Assembly: GCA_913775725.1 (NCBI GenBank) | Contig: CAJYNG010000013.1 | Location: 62,001-126,000 of the forward strand | Source: an uncultured Stenotrophomonas sp. | GTDB lineage: Bacteria; Pseudomonadota; Gammaproteobacteria; Xanthomonadales; Xanthomonadaceae | Direction of reading: 5' to 3' | Length of the DNA stretch: 64,000 nucleotides | Shown: positions 33,758-41,482 of the stretch, in pieces | How positions within the stretch are numbered: the first letter of the stretch is position 1 | How the letters are laid out: the number at the start of each line of letters is the position of its first letter | Translations under genes and position numbers: made by a program | The notes under the pieces: generated by a model | Told to the model about the DNA's origin: nothing | Databases searched by the model: none | The model's input: the letters and a program-made list of their open reading frames with translations, nothing else

Positions 33758-33783
33758 CTTAGCAGCGGCCGAAGGGTTGTCAA
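33756..33783 (-). promoter_or_regulatory. dcw (mraZ) promoter
   Basis: A perfect -35 TTGACA (33783-33778), a 16-bp spacer and TAAGGT as -10 (33761-33756) on the minus strand. It is the only strong promoter seen upstream of the cluster. Confidence 0.7.
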
Positions 33784-33853
33784 CAACTTTTCAGCGGGGA
33801 AATCGCCAGCCACATCAATGGCTTGCAACAACCTTTAGAGAATTGTTCAAGGC

Positions 33854-33862
33854 TTATCCACA
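33854..33862 (+). other. DnaA box
   Basis: A perfect TTATCCACA in the intergenic region between mraZ and the NRDE gene. A single box does not make an origin; it could let DnaA influence the division-cluster promoter about 75 bp away. Confidence 0.4.
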
Positions 33863-33998
33863 AGTTGCTGATCCGTCTCAATTTTTGAGATTGAACGGAA
33901 GTTCAGGGCTGTGGACAGCGCGTGAAACATCGGCCGCGCATTCATCAAAAACGGGCCGGAAGCGGCGCCAGACTGCGCAAACCGTGCACAATGAGGCC

Positions 33999-34787
33999 AT
34001 GTGCCTGCTCGCTCTTGGCTGGATGCACCACCCGCGCTGGCGGGTGGTGATGACCGGCAACCGTGATGAGTTCCACGCCCGCCCGACGGCGGCGCTGGCC
34101 CCCTGGCAAGATGAGACCTCCGTCATCGGGGGCCGCGACCTGCGCTCCGGCGGTGGCTGGGCCGGCGTCGGTGCCGGCGGCCGCATGGCCGTGGTCACCA
34201 ATGTCCGCGATCCGCTGGCCGCACAGACCGGTCCTTCACGGGGCGCGCTGGTGGCCGACTTCCTGCGCGGCCGCGATCCGGCCGCCGTGCATATCGACCG
34301 ACTGGCAACGGTGGCCGGCGCCTACGCGCCATTCAACCTGTTGCTGGCCGACGGCCACAGCCTGGAGTTCCTGGGCAACCACCCCGCCGAGCGGCAGAGC
34401 CTGGGCCCGGGCGTGCATGGCATGTCCAACGGCGCGCTGGATGCGCCCTGGCCGAAGACCCGACGGCTGATGGCGGCCCTTGAAGCCTGGCTGCAGGAAG
34501 ACGGGGTCAGATCCCTTTCGCAGAGCGAAAGGGATCTGACCCCAGACCTGGCCCCGCTCTGGGAAGCCCTGGCCGACGAACATCGCCCCGCCGACAGCGA
34601 CCTGCCCGATACCGGCATCGGCATGGAGCGCGAACGCTGGCTCAGCCCCGCCTTCATCCGTGGCGACGATTACGGCACCCGCGCCAGCACCGTGCTGCTG
34701 ATTGACGCGAACGGCCACGGCGAAATCCATGAGCGTCGCTTTGGACCGCAAGGCGTACCCAGCGGACAGAGTCACGTCATTTTCTGA
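33999..34787 (+). CDS. NRDE (TANGO2-like) family protein
   Basis: 262 aa from the ATG at 33999. The second residue is Cys (MCLLALGW), the conserved N-terminal nucleophile position of the Ntn-like NRDE family, followed by the family signature GNRDEFHARPT. GGRDLRSGGGWAGV and TNVRDP are further family blocks. The biochemical role is unsettled. Residues about 168-181 (EDGVRSLSQSERDL) are encoded by a GGGTC palindrome inserted in frame. The longer upstream frame to 33750 overlaps the mraZ promoter and is rejected. Confidence 0.9.
   Translation: MCLLALGWMHHPRWRVVMTGNRDEFHARPTAALAPWQDETSVIGGRDLRSGGGWAGVGAGGRMAVVTNVRDPLAAQTGPSRGALVADFLRGRDPAAVHIDRLATVAGAYAPFNLLLADGHSLEFLGNHPAERQSLGPGVHGMSNGALDAPWPKTRRLMAALEAWLQEDGVRSLSQSERDLTPDLAPLWEALADEHRPADSDLPDTGIGMERERWLSPAFIRGDDYGTRASTVLLIDANGHGEIHERRFGPQGVPSGQSHVIF
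34503..34543. repeat. GGGTC palindrome inside a coding sequence, copy 6
   Basis: GGGGTCAGATCCCTTTCGC / GCGAAAGGGATCTGACCCC, a perfect hairpin read through in frame by the NRDE gene. Confidence 0.9.
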
Positions 34788-35027
34788 CCCGGTAGTGCCG
34801 GCGTGTCGTGTTCTCCATCAAATGGGCCGTCGACGGGACAGACCAAACGCGTCATTCAGCTTCAGGGCGCGACCAATACCCGCCTCTGCCACAAGGGCTA
34901 CAGCACCACAGACACCCCGCTGTGCCCTTTTCGCCTTCGGCACTGTGTCTATAAATGTCGCCCCCAGCCTCCCAAGGTGGTCCTGCCCGGCGCCCTGCCG
35001 CGCGATCCACACCCACAAGGAGGCCCC

Positions 35028-35507
35028 ATGCGCCGCATCCTCATCCTGCTCGCCACCCACGTACTCACCCTCGGCCTTGGCTTCGGCCTGGGCGTGTATT
35101 TCCTGCCCATCCTGATCGCCCCCGACGATCCGCCGGTCGAGCAGGTACAGACCGCGATGGCCGACGCTACTTACCGCACCACCTTCCGTCGCGACCTCAA
35201 AGGCAGTGACGCGGTGCATTGGGCCGAAGGCGAGGTCAGCGTCAGCGCCCGCCAGGTCGCCTTCGACGGCAAGATGGGCCCTGGCCCGGACTACAAGGTC
35301 TACCTGGTCCACGACTTCGTCGACAACAACGCCGACTTCCTGAAGATCAAGGACAAGGCCCAGCGCATCGGCGAGGTCAAGACCTTCAACCGCTTCCTGG
35401 TGGATGTGCCGGCCAACGTGGACGTGGATGAGTTCACCACCGTGGTGGTGTGGTGCGAGCGCTTCTCGCAGTTCATTTCCGCCGGGCAGTACCGGAGGCC
35501 GGGCTGA
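35028..35507 (+). CDS. DM13-domain protein
   Basis: 159 aa from the ATG at 35028, with AAGGAGG just upstream. One N-terminal membrane helix (residues 4-27) anchors a DM13 domain: HWAEGEVSVS, DYKVYLVHDF, and the conserved cysteine in VVVWCERFSQFISAGQYR. DM13 resembles cytochrome/DOMON-linked electron-transfer modules; the function of the bacterial stand-alone form is unknown. A TATAAA at 34950-34955 may be the -10, though no matching -35 is seen. The 240-bp gap before it holds no gene. Confidence 0.85.
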   Translation: MRRILILLATHVLTLGLGFGLGVYFLPILIAPDDPPVEQVQTAMADATYRTTFRRDLKGSDAVHWAEGEVSVSARQVAFDGKMGPGPDYKVYLVHDFVDNNADFLKIKDKAQRIGEVKTFNRFLVDVPANVDVDEFTTVVVWCERFSQFISAGQYRRPG

Positions 35508-35526
35508 GGCCGGCAGGTGATTCCGG

Positions 35527-35576
35527 GTGCCGGCCAACGGCCGGCACTACCTGGTAGATCCACGCCATGCGTGGAT
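35527..35576. repeat. SMAG palindrome pair
   Basis: Two GTAG-headed palindromes face each other: GTGCCGGCC/GGCCGGCAC ending in CTACC, and GTAGATCCACGC/GCGTGGAT. They stand between the DM13 gene and the 3' end of rnpB and may form its terminator. Confidence 0.85.
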
Positions 35577-35589
35577 GGAATGAAGGGGC

Positions 35590-35940
35590 GGAGCCGGCCG
35601 ATAAGCCGGGTTCTGTCGTGGACAGTCATTCCTCTAGGCGTTACGTCGCCGCAACGCTCAAGCAACCTACCCGGATCCAACGCGGGCCGCGCCAATGGAT
35701 CCCTATTTGGTCTTGCTCCAGGTGGGGTTTGCCGTACCGGTCTGTTGCCAGACTCGCGGTGCGCTCTTACCGCACCATTTCACCCTTACCGGCCTTCCGA
35801 AGAAGACGTAGGCGGTATCTTTCTGTTGCACTTTCCGTCGGCTTGCGCCGCCCAGGCGTTACCTGGCACCTTGCCCTATGGAGCCCGGACTTTCCTCGGC
35901 ACCCCCGAAGGGATGACGCGACTGTCTGGCCGACTCCGCC
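35590..35940 (-). ncRNA. rnpB: RNase P RNA
   Basis: Catalytic RNA of RNase P, which matures tRNA 5' ends. The minus strand starts with GGCGGAGTCGGCCAGACAGT and ends with CAGAACCCGGCTTATCGGCC, the universal 5' and 3' sequences of bacterial type-A RNase P RNA. The 3' TTATCGGCCGGCTCCGCC can pair with the 5' end to form P1. Length about 350 nt. Ends are estimated from the conserved sequence. Confidence 0.95.
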
Positions 35941-35946
35941 GCGCGC

Positions 35947-35952
35947 ATTCTA
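35947..35952 (-). promoter_or_regulatory. -10 box of rnpB
   Basis: TAGAAT on the minus strand, 6-7 nt before the expected 5' end of rnpB. No clear -35 hexamer. Confidence 0.55.
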
Positions 35953-36001
35953 CCGCACGTGGACCTGCCCTGCCGGGTTGATTACGGCACGCGATTCATT
36001 C

Positions 36002-36090
36002 ATCCACGCATGGCGTGGATCTACTACGCCTCGGGCATTCCTCATCCACGCATGGCGTGGATCTGCAGTAGAGCCACGCCATGCGTGGCT
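36002..36090. repeat. Three SMAG palindromes
   Basis: Three copies of the CCACGCCATGCGTGG palindrome: 36002-36024 (minus orientation, ending GATCTAC), 36044-36062, and 36068-36090 (GTAGAGCCACGCC...). They fill the space between rnpB and the end of rsmI. Confidence 0.85.
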
Positions 36091-36101
36091 GCGGCTATCC
36101 A

Positions 36102-36920
36102 TCAACTTCCGTACAACGCCTTGCGCGGCGCGCCGGTCAGCTCGGCCGCCAGCTTCGCCGCGGTCGACGGCGGCAGATGCTCGCTCAGCTTGGCGTAGAC
36201 GCGGCGGCCATGCGCCAGCTGCGCTTCCTCATCGTCGCCGGCACCCTGCACCATCACCACGAACTCGCCCTTGCGCTGGTTCTCGTCAGCTTCCACCTTC
36301 GCCAACAGGCCGGCCAGGTCACCATCGAGCACGGTCTCGAACAGCTTGGTCAACTCACGCGCCAGCACCGCCGGGCGTTCGCCGCCGAAGATCGCCGCCA
36401 TGTCCGCCAGCGACTCGGCGATGCGATGCGAGGATTCGTAGAACACCATCGTGCGTACTTCACCGGCCAGCGCCTGCAGGCGATCGCGGCGGCCGCTGGC
36501 CTTGGCCGGCAGGAAACCCTCGAAGCTGAAGCGGTCACTGGGCAGGCCGGCCACGCTCAACGCGGCGATGGCGGCACAGGCGCCGGGAATCGGGCTGACC
36601 TTGATGCCGGCCGCACGCGCGGCACGCACCAGGCGGAAACCGGGGTCACTGACCAACGGGGTGCCGGCATCGCTGACCAGCGCCAGCGATTCACCGGCCT
36701 GCAGCCGCGAGACCAGGCGCTGGGCCAGGGCCTCTTCATTGTGTTCGTGCAGGGCCACCAGCGGCTGCTGGATGCCGAAATGGGACAGCAGCTGGCCACT
36801 GCGGCGGGTATCTTCGGCACAGATGGCCGCTACCGACCGCAGCACCTCCTGCGCGCGCGGGCTCAGATCGGCCAGGTTGCCGATCGGGGTGGCGACGACG
36901 TACAGGGTTGGGACACTCAT
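36102..36920 (-). CDS. rsmI: 16S rRNA 2'-O-ribose C1402 methyltransferase
   Basis: 272 aa from the ATG at 36920. N-terminal LYVVATPIGNLADLSPRA and CAEDTRRSGQLLSHFGI are the family signatures, and SDAGTPLVSDPG and PIPGACAAIAALS belong to the SAM site of tetrapyrrole-methylase-fold enzymes. With RsmH it methylates C1402 of 16S rRNA. It diverges from lpoA, a conserved arrangement (rsmI / lpoA-yraN) in gamma-proteobacteria. The frame remains open far upstream, antisense to lpoA, and that part is not coding. Confidence 0.97.
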   Translation of the reverse strand: MSVPTLYVVATPIGNLADLSPRAQEVLRSVAAICAEDTRRSGQLLSHFGIQQPLVALHEHNEEALAQRLVSRLQAGESLALVSDAGTPLVSDPGFRLVRAARAAGIKVSPIPGACAAIAALSVAGLPSDRFSFEGFLPAKASGRRDRLQALAGEVRTMVFYESSHRIAESLADMAAIFGGERPAVLARELTKLFETVLDGDLAGLLAKVEADENQRKGEFVVMVQGAGDDEEAQLAHGRRVYAKLSEHLPPSTAAKLAAELTGAPRKALYGS

Positions 36921-37001
36921 TTCAGCGGTACTCACGGGGCAAGGGTAGAATCGTAGCGTGTACCCGGCCAAGGCCGCTGCCCTCATCGCATGGACCCGAT
37001 C

Positions 37002-38723
37002 ATGAACAAGCCCGCCGCACGGATCTCCGCCCTGTCGCTGTCGCTGATGCTGCTGGCCGGTTGCGCCACCACCAGCCTGACCAGCGCGCCCGAATCGCCG
37101 GCCCAGAGCCAGGCGCTGGCGCTGATCGAACAGGGCAAGCCGCGCGATGCCGCGCTGCAACTGGAAGGCCTGGCCGCCACCCTGCGCGGTGGTGCCCGCA
37201 GCAATGCACTGGCCGATGCAGCCTGGGCCTGGCACCTGGCCGGCGACAGCGCCCGCGCGCGCAGCCTGCTCGGCCAGCTCACCGCCCGCCAGCTGTCTGG
37301 CCCCAGCCTGCAACGCTACCAGCTGACCGGCGCCGAACTGGCACTGGCCGACAAGCAGCCGGCGCAGGCACTGGCACTGCTGAAGGACACTGGCGACAAC
37401 GTGCTGCCGGCGCTGCGCACGCGCTGGTACCTGGCCCGTGCCAATGCCCTGCAGGGCACCGGTGACAGCTTCGGCGCCGCCGCCGAGCGCGCCCGCGCCC
37501 ATGCCGGCCTGACCGGCAGCGCGCGCAGCGAGAACCAGGCCGCCATCGCCGGCCTGCTCGGCACCCTCGACGATGCCAGCCTGCGCAGCCGTGCCGCTGC
37601 GCTGCCGGCCAACGACCCGCTGTACAACTTCGCCGGCCGTGCGCTGATCGCGCGCGGCTTGCCGCTGCCGCGCCCGTTCGACCGCGATGGCGCCGCCCAG
37701 TTCGACACCAGCAAGCGCCCGCCGGCGATGAGCGACGGTTACCGCCCGCCGGCCAAGCTGGCCGTACTGCTGCCGCTCAGCGGCCGCCTGGCCACCGCCG
37801 CGCAGCCGGTGCGCGATGGCCTGCTGAGCGCCTACTACGGTGAAAGCCGCCGCCGCCCGGACATCAACTTCTTCGACACCGCCGGCACCCCGGCTGGTGC
37901 CCTCGCCGCCTACGACAAGGCCGTCGCCTCCGGTGCCGACTTCGTGGTCGGCCCGCTGGGCCGCGACGAAGTGGACGCCGTGTACGGCCGCCAGCAGCTG
38001 CAGGTGCCGGTGCTCGCGCTGAACCGCGGCAAGGACGCACCGCCGGCCGGCAGCGCCGGTTTCTCGCTGGCACCGGAAGACGACGGTATCGTCGCCGCCG
38101 AATACCTGCGTGGCCGCGAGCGCAACCGCGCACTGGTCATCAGCAGCAATGACGACACCGGCCGCCGTTCCGCCGCCGCCTTCGCCCAGCGCTTCGCCCA
38201 GCGCGGCGGTCAGGTGGTGGCCACGGTCAATGTCAGCGAAGCCGTCGGCGATGTCGGCGCGCAGGTGCGCAATGCCGGTCAGGTCGACGCCGTGTTCCTC
38301 GCCGTGCGTGCACCGCAGGCCCGACTGCTGGCGCCGCAACTGGCGCTGGCCGGTGCCGGTGGCGCGACCCGCGTCGGCACCTCGCAGCTGACCGTCGGCA
38401 GCGGCAAGGCGGAAGAAGATGTGGCGCTGGACGGCATCGTCTACCCGAACGAAGCCTGGAATGTGCGCAGCGTGTCCGGCCTGCCGTCGGCCAGCCAGGT
38501 GGCCAGCGCGCTGCCGAGCGCCCGCGGCGCCGCCGGCCGCCTGTTCGCCTTCGGCGCCGATGCCTGGAAGATCACCGCCTATCTGGACAAGCTGTCCAAC
38601 GAAGGCGGCCTGGACGGCGCCACCGGCACCCTGTTCCTGGACAGCAACGGCAACATCCTGCGCCAGCCGGCCTGGTCCACCTTCAATGGCGGCCGGCCGA
38701 TGCCGATCGTCGGTGGTCGCTGA
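37002..38723 (+). CDS. lpoA: LpoA-like penicillin-binding-protein activator lipoprotein
   Basis: 573 aa from the ATG at 37002; an ATG at 36990 adds four residues. The signal peptide ends in the lipobox LLAGC, so it is an outer-membrane lipoprotein. An N-terminal TPR-like helical domain (about residues 30-225) is followed by a periplasmic-binding-protein fold (about 240-570: [29 protein letters not shown] in sense). In enteric bacteria LpoA reaches through the peptidoglycan to activate PBP1a. Neighbours rsmI and yraN support the assignment. Confidence 0.9.
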   Translation: MNKPAARISALSLSLMLLAGCATTSLTSAPESPAQSQALALIEQGKPRDAALQLEGLAATLRGGARSNALADAAWAWHLAGDSARARSLLGQLTARQLSGPSLQRYQLTGAELALADKQPAQALALLKDTGDNVLPALRTRWYLARANALQGTGDSFGAAAERARAHAGLTGSARSENQAAIAGLLGTLDDASLRSRAAALPANDPLYNFAGRALIARGLPLPRPFDRDGAAQFDTSKRPPAMSDGYRPPAKLAVLLPLSGRLATAAQPVRDGLLSAYYGESRRRPDINFFDTAGTPAGALAAYDKAVASGADFVVGPLGRDEVDAVYGRQQLQVPVLALNRGKDAPPAGSAGFSLAPEDDGIVAAEYLRGRERNRALVISSNDDTGRRSAAAFAQRFAQRGGQVVATVNVSEAVGDVGAQVRNAGQVDAVFLAVRAPQARLLAPQLALAGAGGATRVGTSQLTVGSGKAEEDVALDGIVYPNEAWNVRSVSGLPSASQVASALPSARGAAGRLFAFGADAWKITAYLDKLSNEGGLDGATGTLFLDSNGNILRQPAWSTFNGGRPMPIVGGR

Positions 38724-39081
38724 GCGCAGCCAACGGGGCTCGGCGGTGGAAGCCGCCGCCGAGCAGCATCTGCAACAGGCCGGACTGCAGCCGCGTGCGC
38801 GCAACGTGCGTTATCGCGGCGGTGAACTGGACCTGGTGATGGACGACGCCGGCACCGTGGTGTTCGTGGAAGTGCGTTACCGCGCGCGATCCGATTTCGG
38901 TGGCGGTGCGGCCTCGGTGGATGTGCGCAAGTGTCGACGCGTAGCGCATGCCGCGTTGCTGTACCTGCAGGACCATCCCGCGCTGGCCGATGCGCCCTGC
39001 CGTTTTGATGTGGTGGAAGCCACGGGTGAACCGCCGCAGTTGAACTGGCTGCGCGATGCGTTCCGGCTGGATGATTGCTGA
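38713..39081 (+). CDS. yraN: YraN/UPF0102 family nuclease-like protein
   Basis: 122 aa. Start taken as the GTG at 38713, overlapping the lpoA stop; an in-frame ATG at 38686 is possible. The restriction-endonuclease-like core is intact: [17 protein letters not shown] (E-x-K/R type active site) and [13 protein letters not shown]. The role of the family is not settled. The gene order rsmI / lpoA-yraN is conserved. Confidence 0.93.
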   Translation: MVAERSQRGSAVEAAAEQHLQQAGLQPRARNVRYRGGELDLVMDDAGTVVFVEVRYRARSDFGGGAASVDVRKCRRVAHAALLYLQDHPALADAPCRFDVVEATGEPPQLNWLRDAFRLDDC

Positions 39082-39093
39082 TGTGTACCGTCC

Positions 39094-39157
39094 GCTCTGG
39101 TAGAGGCCGACCTTGGTCGGCGCTTCCGTGCCAACCAAGGTTGGCACCTACCAGAGC
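39094..39157. repeat. SMAG palindrome pair (TTGGT type)
   Basis: GCTCTGGTAGAGGCCGACC ... GGTTGGCACCTACCAGAGC: two GTAG palindromes in opposite orientation enclosed by a 10-bp inverted repeat. Confidence 0.85.
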
Positions 39158-39191
39158 GCAGCCTGGCCGGCACTACCATGGTGCGTGACTG

Positions 39192-39836
39192 ATGCCTTCG
39201 ATCATCACCCATGCTGCTGTGCCGCTGGCGCTGTGGTGCGCCGCGGATCGTGGCCGCATTCCTGCGTGGTTGCTCGCTGCGGGTTTGGTCGCGGCGATGC
39301 TGCCCGATGCCGATGTACTGGCCTTTGCCCTGCACATTCCCTATGCCGATGCGTTCGGCCATCGCGGTGCCAGCCATTCGTTGTTGTTTGCCGGGGTGTT
39401 GGCGGTGTTGGCCGCAGTGTGGGCGTTCTTTGGTAGCGGCCGGCCTTGGTCGGCACCACACAGCTCCGGTAGTCGCCGACCTTGGTCGGCGGTTTCGTGC
39501 CAACCAAGGTTGGCACCTACCAAGCGAGGGCCAACGTTGGCGTCCACCGTACAGGCGGCGGTGTTCGTCTTCATCTGCGCCGCCAGCCATCCCCTGCTGG
39601 ACGCAATGACCTCCGGTGGCCTCGGCGTTGCCCTCGCCTGGCCGTGGAGCGAACAGCGCTTCTTCGCCCCGTGGCGGCCGATCCGCGTTTCACCGTTTGC
39701 GCCGCAGTTTTTCAGCGCGCGCGGTATCGCCACCCTGCTCTCTGAACTGCGCTGGGTGTGGCTGCCGCTGGCCGGCGCCGTTGTTGCCTGGAAACTGATC
39801 CAACCCGCCCCTGCTGTCCCGCGAGATCCGTCATGA
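39192..39836 (+). CDS. DUF457/YdjM-type membrane metal-dependent hydrolase, with a repeat insertion
   Basis: 214 aa. The family motif THAAVPLALW at the N-terminus, PDADVLAF, GHRGASHSLLF and ASHPLLDAMTSGG hold the conserved His and Asp residues of the YdjM/DUF457 family. About four membrane helices. Between helices, residues about 81-111 are encoded by a double SMAG palindrome and are rich in R, P, S and W; this stretch is surely not ancestral. The stop overlaps the next gene (ATGA), so the pair is coupled. Confidence 0.85.
   Translation: MPSIITHAAVPLALWCAADRGRIPAWLLAAGLVAAMLPDADVLAFALHIPYADAFGHRGASHSLLFAGVLAVLAAVWAFFGSGRPWSAPHSSGSRRPWSAVSCQPRLAPTKRGPTLASTVQAAVFVFICAASHPLLDAMTSGGLGVALAWPWSEQRFFAPWRPIRVSPFAPQFFSARGIATLLSELRWVWLPLAGAVVAWKLIQPAPAVPRDPS
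39430..39523. repeat. SMAG palindromes inside a coding sequence
   Basis: GGTAGCGGCCGGCCTTGGTC, GGTAGTCGCCGACCTTGGTC and the reverse copy GTGCCAACCAAGGTTGGCAC ending CTACC, about 94 bp in all, read in frame by the DUF457 gene. Confidence 0.9.
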
Positions 39837-41218
39837 GTACTGCACTGCCCGCTGCCCTGGTTGCCGAACTGTCTGCCCTGCTGGGCGTGGAGGGCTGGCG
39901 CACGGATGACAACGCACTGGAGGCGAACGCGCAGGACAATTCCTGGCGCCGCCAGCGACCGGCGGCAGTCGCCCTACCGGCCAGCATCGAGCAAGTGCAG
40001 GCGCTGGTGCGCGCGTGCCGTGCGCATGGCGTGGCACTGGTCGCGCGCGGCGCGGGCACCGGCACCACCGGCGCGGCGGTACCGCAGCCGGGCAGCATCG
40101 TGCTGTCGTTCACCCGTATGGACCGCATCGTGGAGATACGTGCCGGTGATCGCTGCGCCGTGGTGCAACCGGGCGTGCTCAATGGAACGCTTCAGCAGGC
40201 GCTGGCACCGCACGGTCTGTTCTGGGCGCCGGACCCGTCCAGCGCGGAGATCTGCAGCGTGGGTGGCAACCTGGCCTGCAATGCCGGCGGCCCGCGTGCA
40301 GTGAAGTACGGCACCAGCCGCGACAACGTGCTCGGCCTGGTGGCGGTCACTGGCACCGGCGAAGTGATCCGCTGCGGCGGCGCTTACACCAAGGATGCCA
40401 CCGGCTACGACCTGACCCACCTGCTGGTGGGCAGCGAAGGCACGCTGGCACTAATCGTGGAGGCCACCCTCAAGCTCACCCCGCTGCCGGTCAGCCAGGC
40501 CGGTCTACGCGTGCTGTACCGCGACGCCGATGCGGCGGCGGCAGCGGTATCTCGCCTGATGTCGCAGCCGGTGGTTCCCACGCGCCTGGAATTCATGGAT
40601 GCACGCAGCCTGGAGCTGTTGCGCCTCAATGGTGCTGACGTACCCGAGGCAGGCGCCATGCTGCTGGTCGAAGCCGATGGCGACCACGACACCCTGCCCT
40701 ACCTGCTGCAGGCGCTGGCCAGCGCCGCCGAAGGCGACGGCATGATCGAACTGGACGTGGCGATGGAAGGCCGCGCGCGCGACCAGCTGTGGGCCGCACG
40801 CAAGGCCTTGTCGCCCGCACTGCGTACCGTCGCGCCCGGCAAGATCAATGAAGACGTGGTGGTACCGGTGTCGCGCATTCCGGAGCTGGTGGCCGGCGTG
40901 CAGGCGCTGGCACGCGAGTACGCACTGACCATCGTCACCTTCGGTCATGCCGGCAACGGCAACCTGCACGTCAACATCCTCTACCACCCGGACGACGCAG
41001 ACGAGAACGCACGCGCGCATGCCGCGCTGCCGAAGATCTTCGAACTGACGTTGGCGTTGGGCGGCACGCTGTCTGGCGAACACGGCATTGGCTTGGCCAA
41101 GCGCGATTTCATGGCGCAGGCATTTACCCCGGCCACGCTCGCCACGATGCGCGCGATCAAGGCCGCGCTGGACCCGGATGGGATTCTCAACCCAGGCAAA
41201 GTGCTGCCACCTGGCTGA
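39833..41218 (+). CDS. FAD-linked oxidase (GlcD / D-2-hydroxyacid dehydrogenase family)
   Basis: 461 aa from the ATG at 39833, overlapping the previous stop. N-terminal FAD_binding_4 domain: VALVARGAGTGTTGAAVP for pyrophosphate binding, and SVGGNLACNAGGPRAVKYG. C-terminal FAD-oxidase domain: KINEDVVVPVSRIPELV, GHAGNGNLHVNI and SGEHGIGLAKRDFM, the metal and substrate ligands of glycolate / D-lactate / D-2-hydroxyglutarate dehydrogenases. The exact hydroxyacid cannot be told. No GlcE or GlcF partner is present, so a single-subunit enzyme is likely. Confidence 0.9.
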   Translation: MSTALPAALVAELSALLGVEGWRTDDNALEANAQDNSWRRQRPAAVALPASIEQVQALVRACRAHGVALVARGAGTGTTGAAVPQPGSIVLSFTRMDRIVEIRAGDRCAVVQPGVLNGTLQQALAPHGLFWAPDPSSAEICSVGGNLACNAGGPRAVKYGTSRDNVLGLVAVTGTGEVIRCGGAYTKDATGYDLTHLLVGSEGTLALIVEATLKLTPLPVSQAGLRVLYRDADAAAAAVSRLMSQPVVPTRLEFMDARSLELLRLNGADVPEAGAMLLVEADGDHDTLPYLLQALASAAEGDGMIELDVAMEGRARDQLWAARKALSPALRTVAPGKINEDVVVPVSRIPELVAGVQALAREYALTIVTFGHAGNGNLHVNILYHPDDADENARAHAALPKIFELTLALGGTLSGEHGIGLAKRDFMAQAFTPATLATMRAIKAALDPDGILNPGKVLPPG

Positions 41219-41275
41219 TATTTCACCGGGGTCCTGCACCAGCCTCGCTGGGGGCTGGTTCGGCCATAGTGCTAT

Positions 41276-41289
41276 TGCAAGTTGTTGCA
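41276..41289. promoter_or_regulatory. TGCAA-N4-TTGCA palindrome, site A
   Basis: Exact half-sites around GTTG, in the 264-bp gap between the FAD oxidase and the ABC-F gene. No -10-like hexamer at the 23-nt spacing seen at sites B-E. A second dyad, CGCTACA-CGC-TGTAGCG, lies at 41423-41439 closer to the ABC-F start. Confidence 0.45.
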
Positions 41290-41482
41290 GTGACTTTGGC
41301 TGACGGTCGTGGTTTGCTCGGCAGCTACCAGATTCGAAGTTGCGCCAGGGAATTCATGGATCGGGTTGCGCCAATGGCTCGGGCACTGAAGTCCTGACCA
41401 GAGCCTTATCGAAAACTGTACCGCTACACGCTGTAGCGAAGGATCAGGCCGTCAACGACCTGCTCGCTGGAGATCAAGCACC

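Noticed and set aside
33676-33831. Upstream extension of the mraZ frame
   Set aside because: Covers the promoter and MraZ boxes; family similarity starts at the GTG at 33675.
33832-33998. Replication origin
   Set aside because: Only one DnaA box and no dnaA, dnaN or AT-rich unwinding region nearby.
36921-38804. Upstream extension of the rsmI frame
   Set aside because: Antisense to lpoA; RsmI similarity begins at the ATG at 36920.
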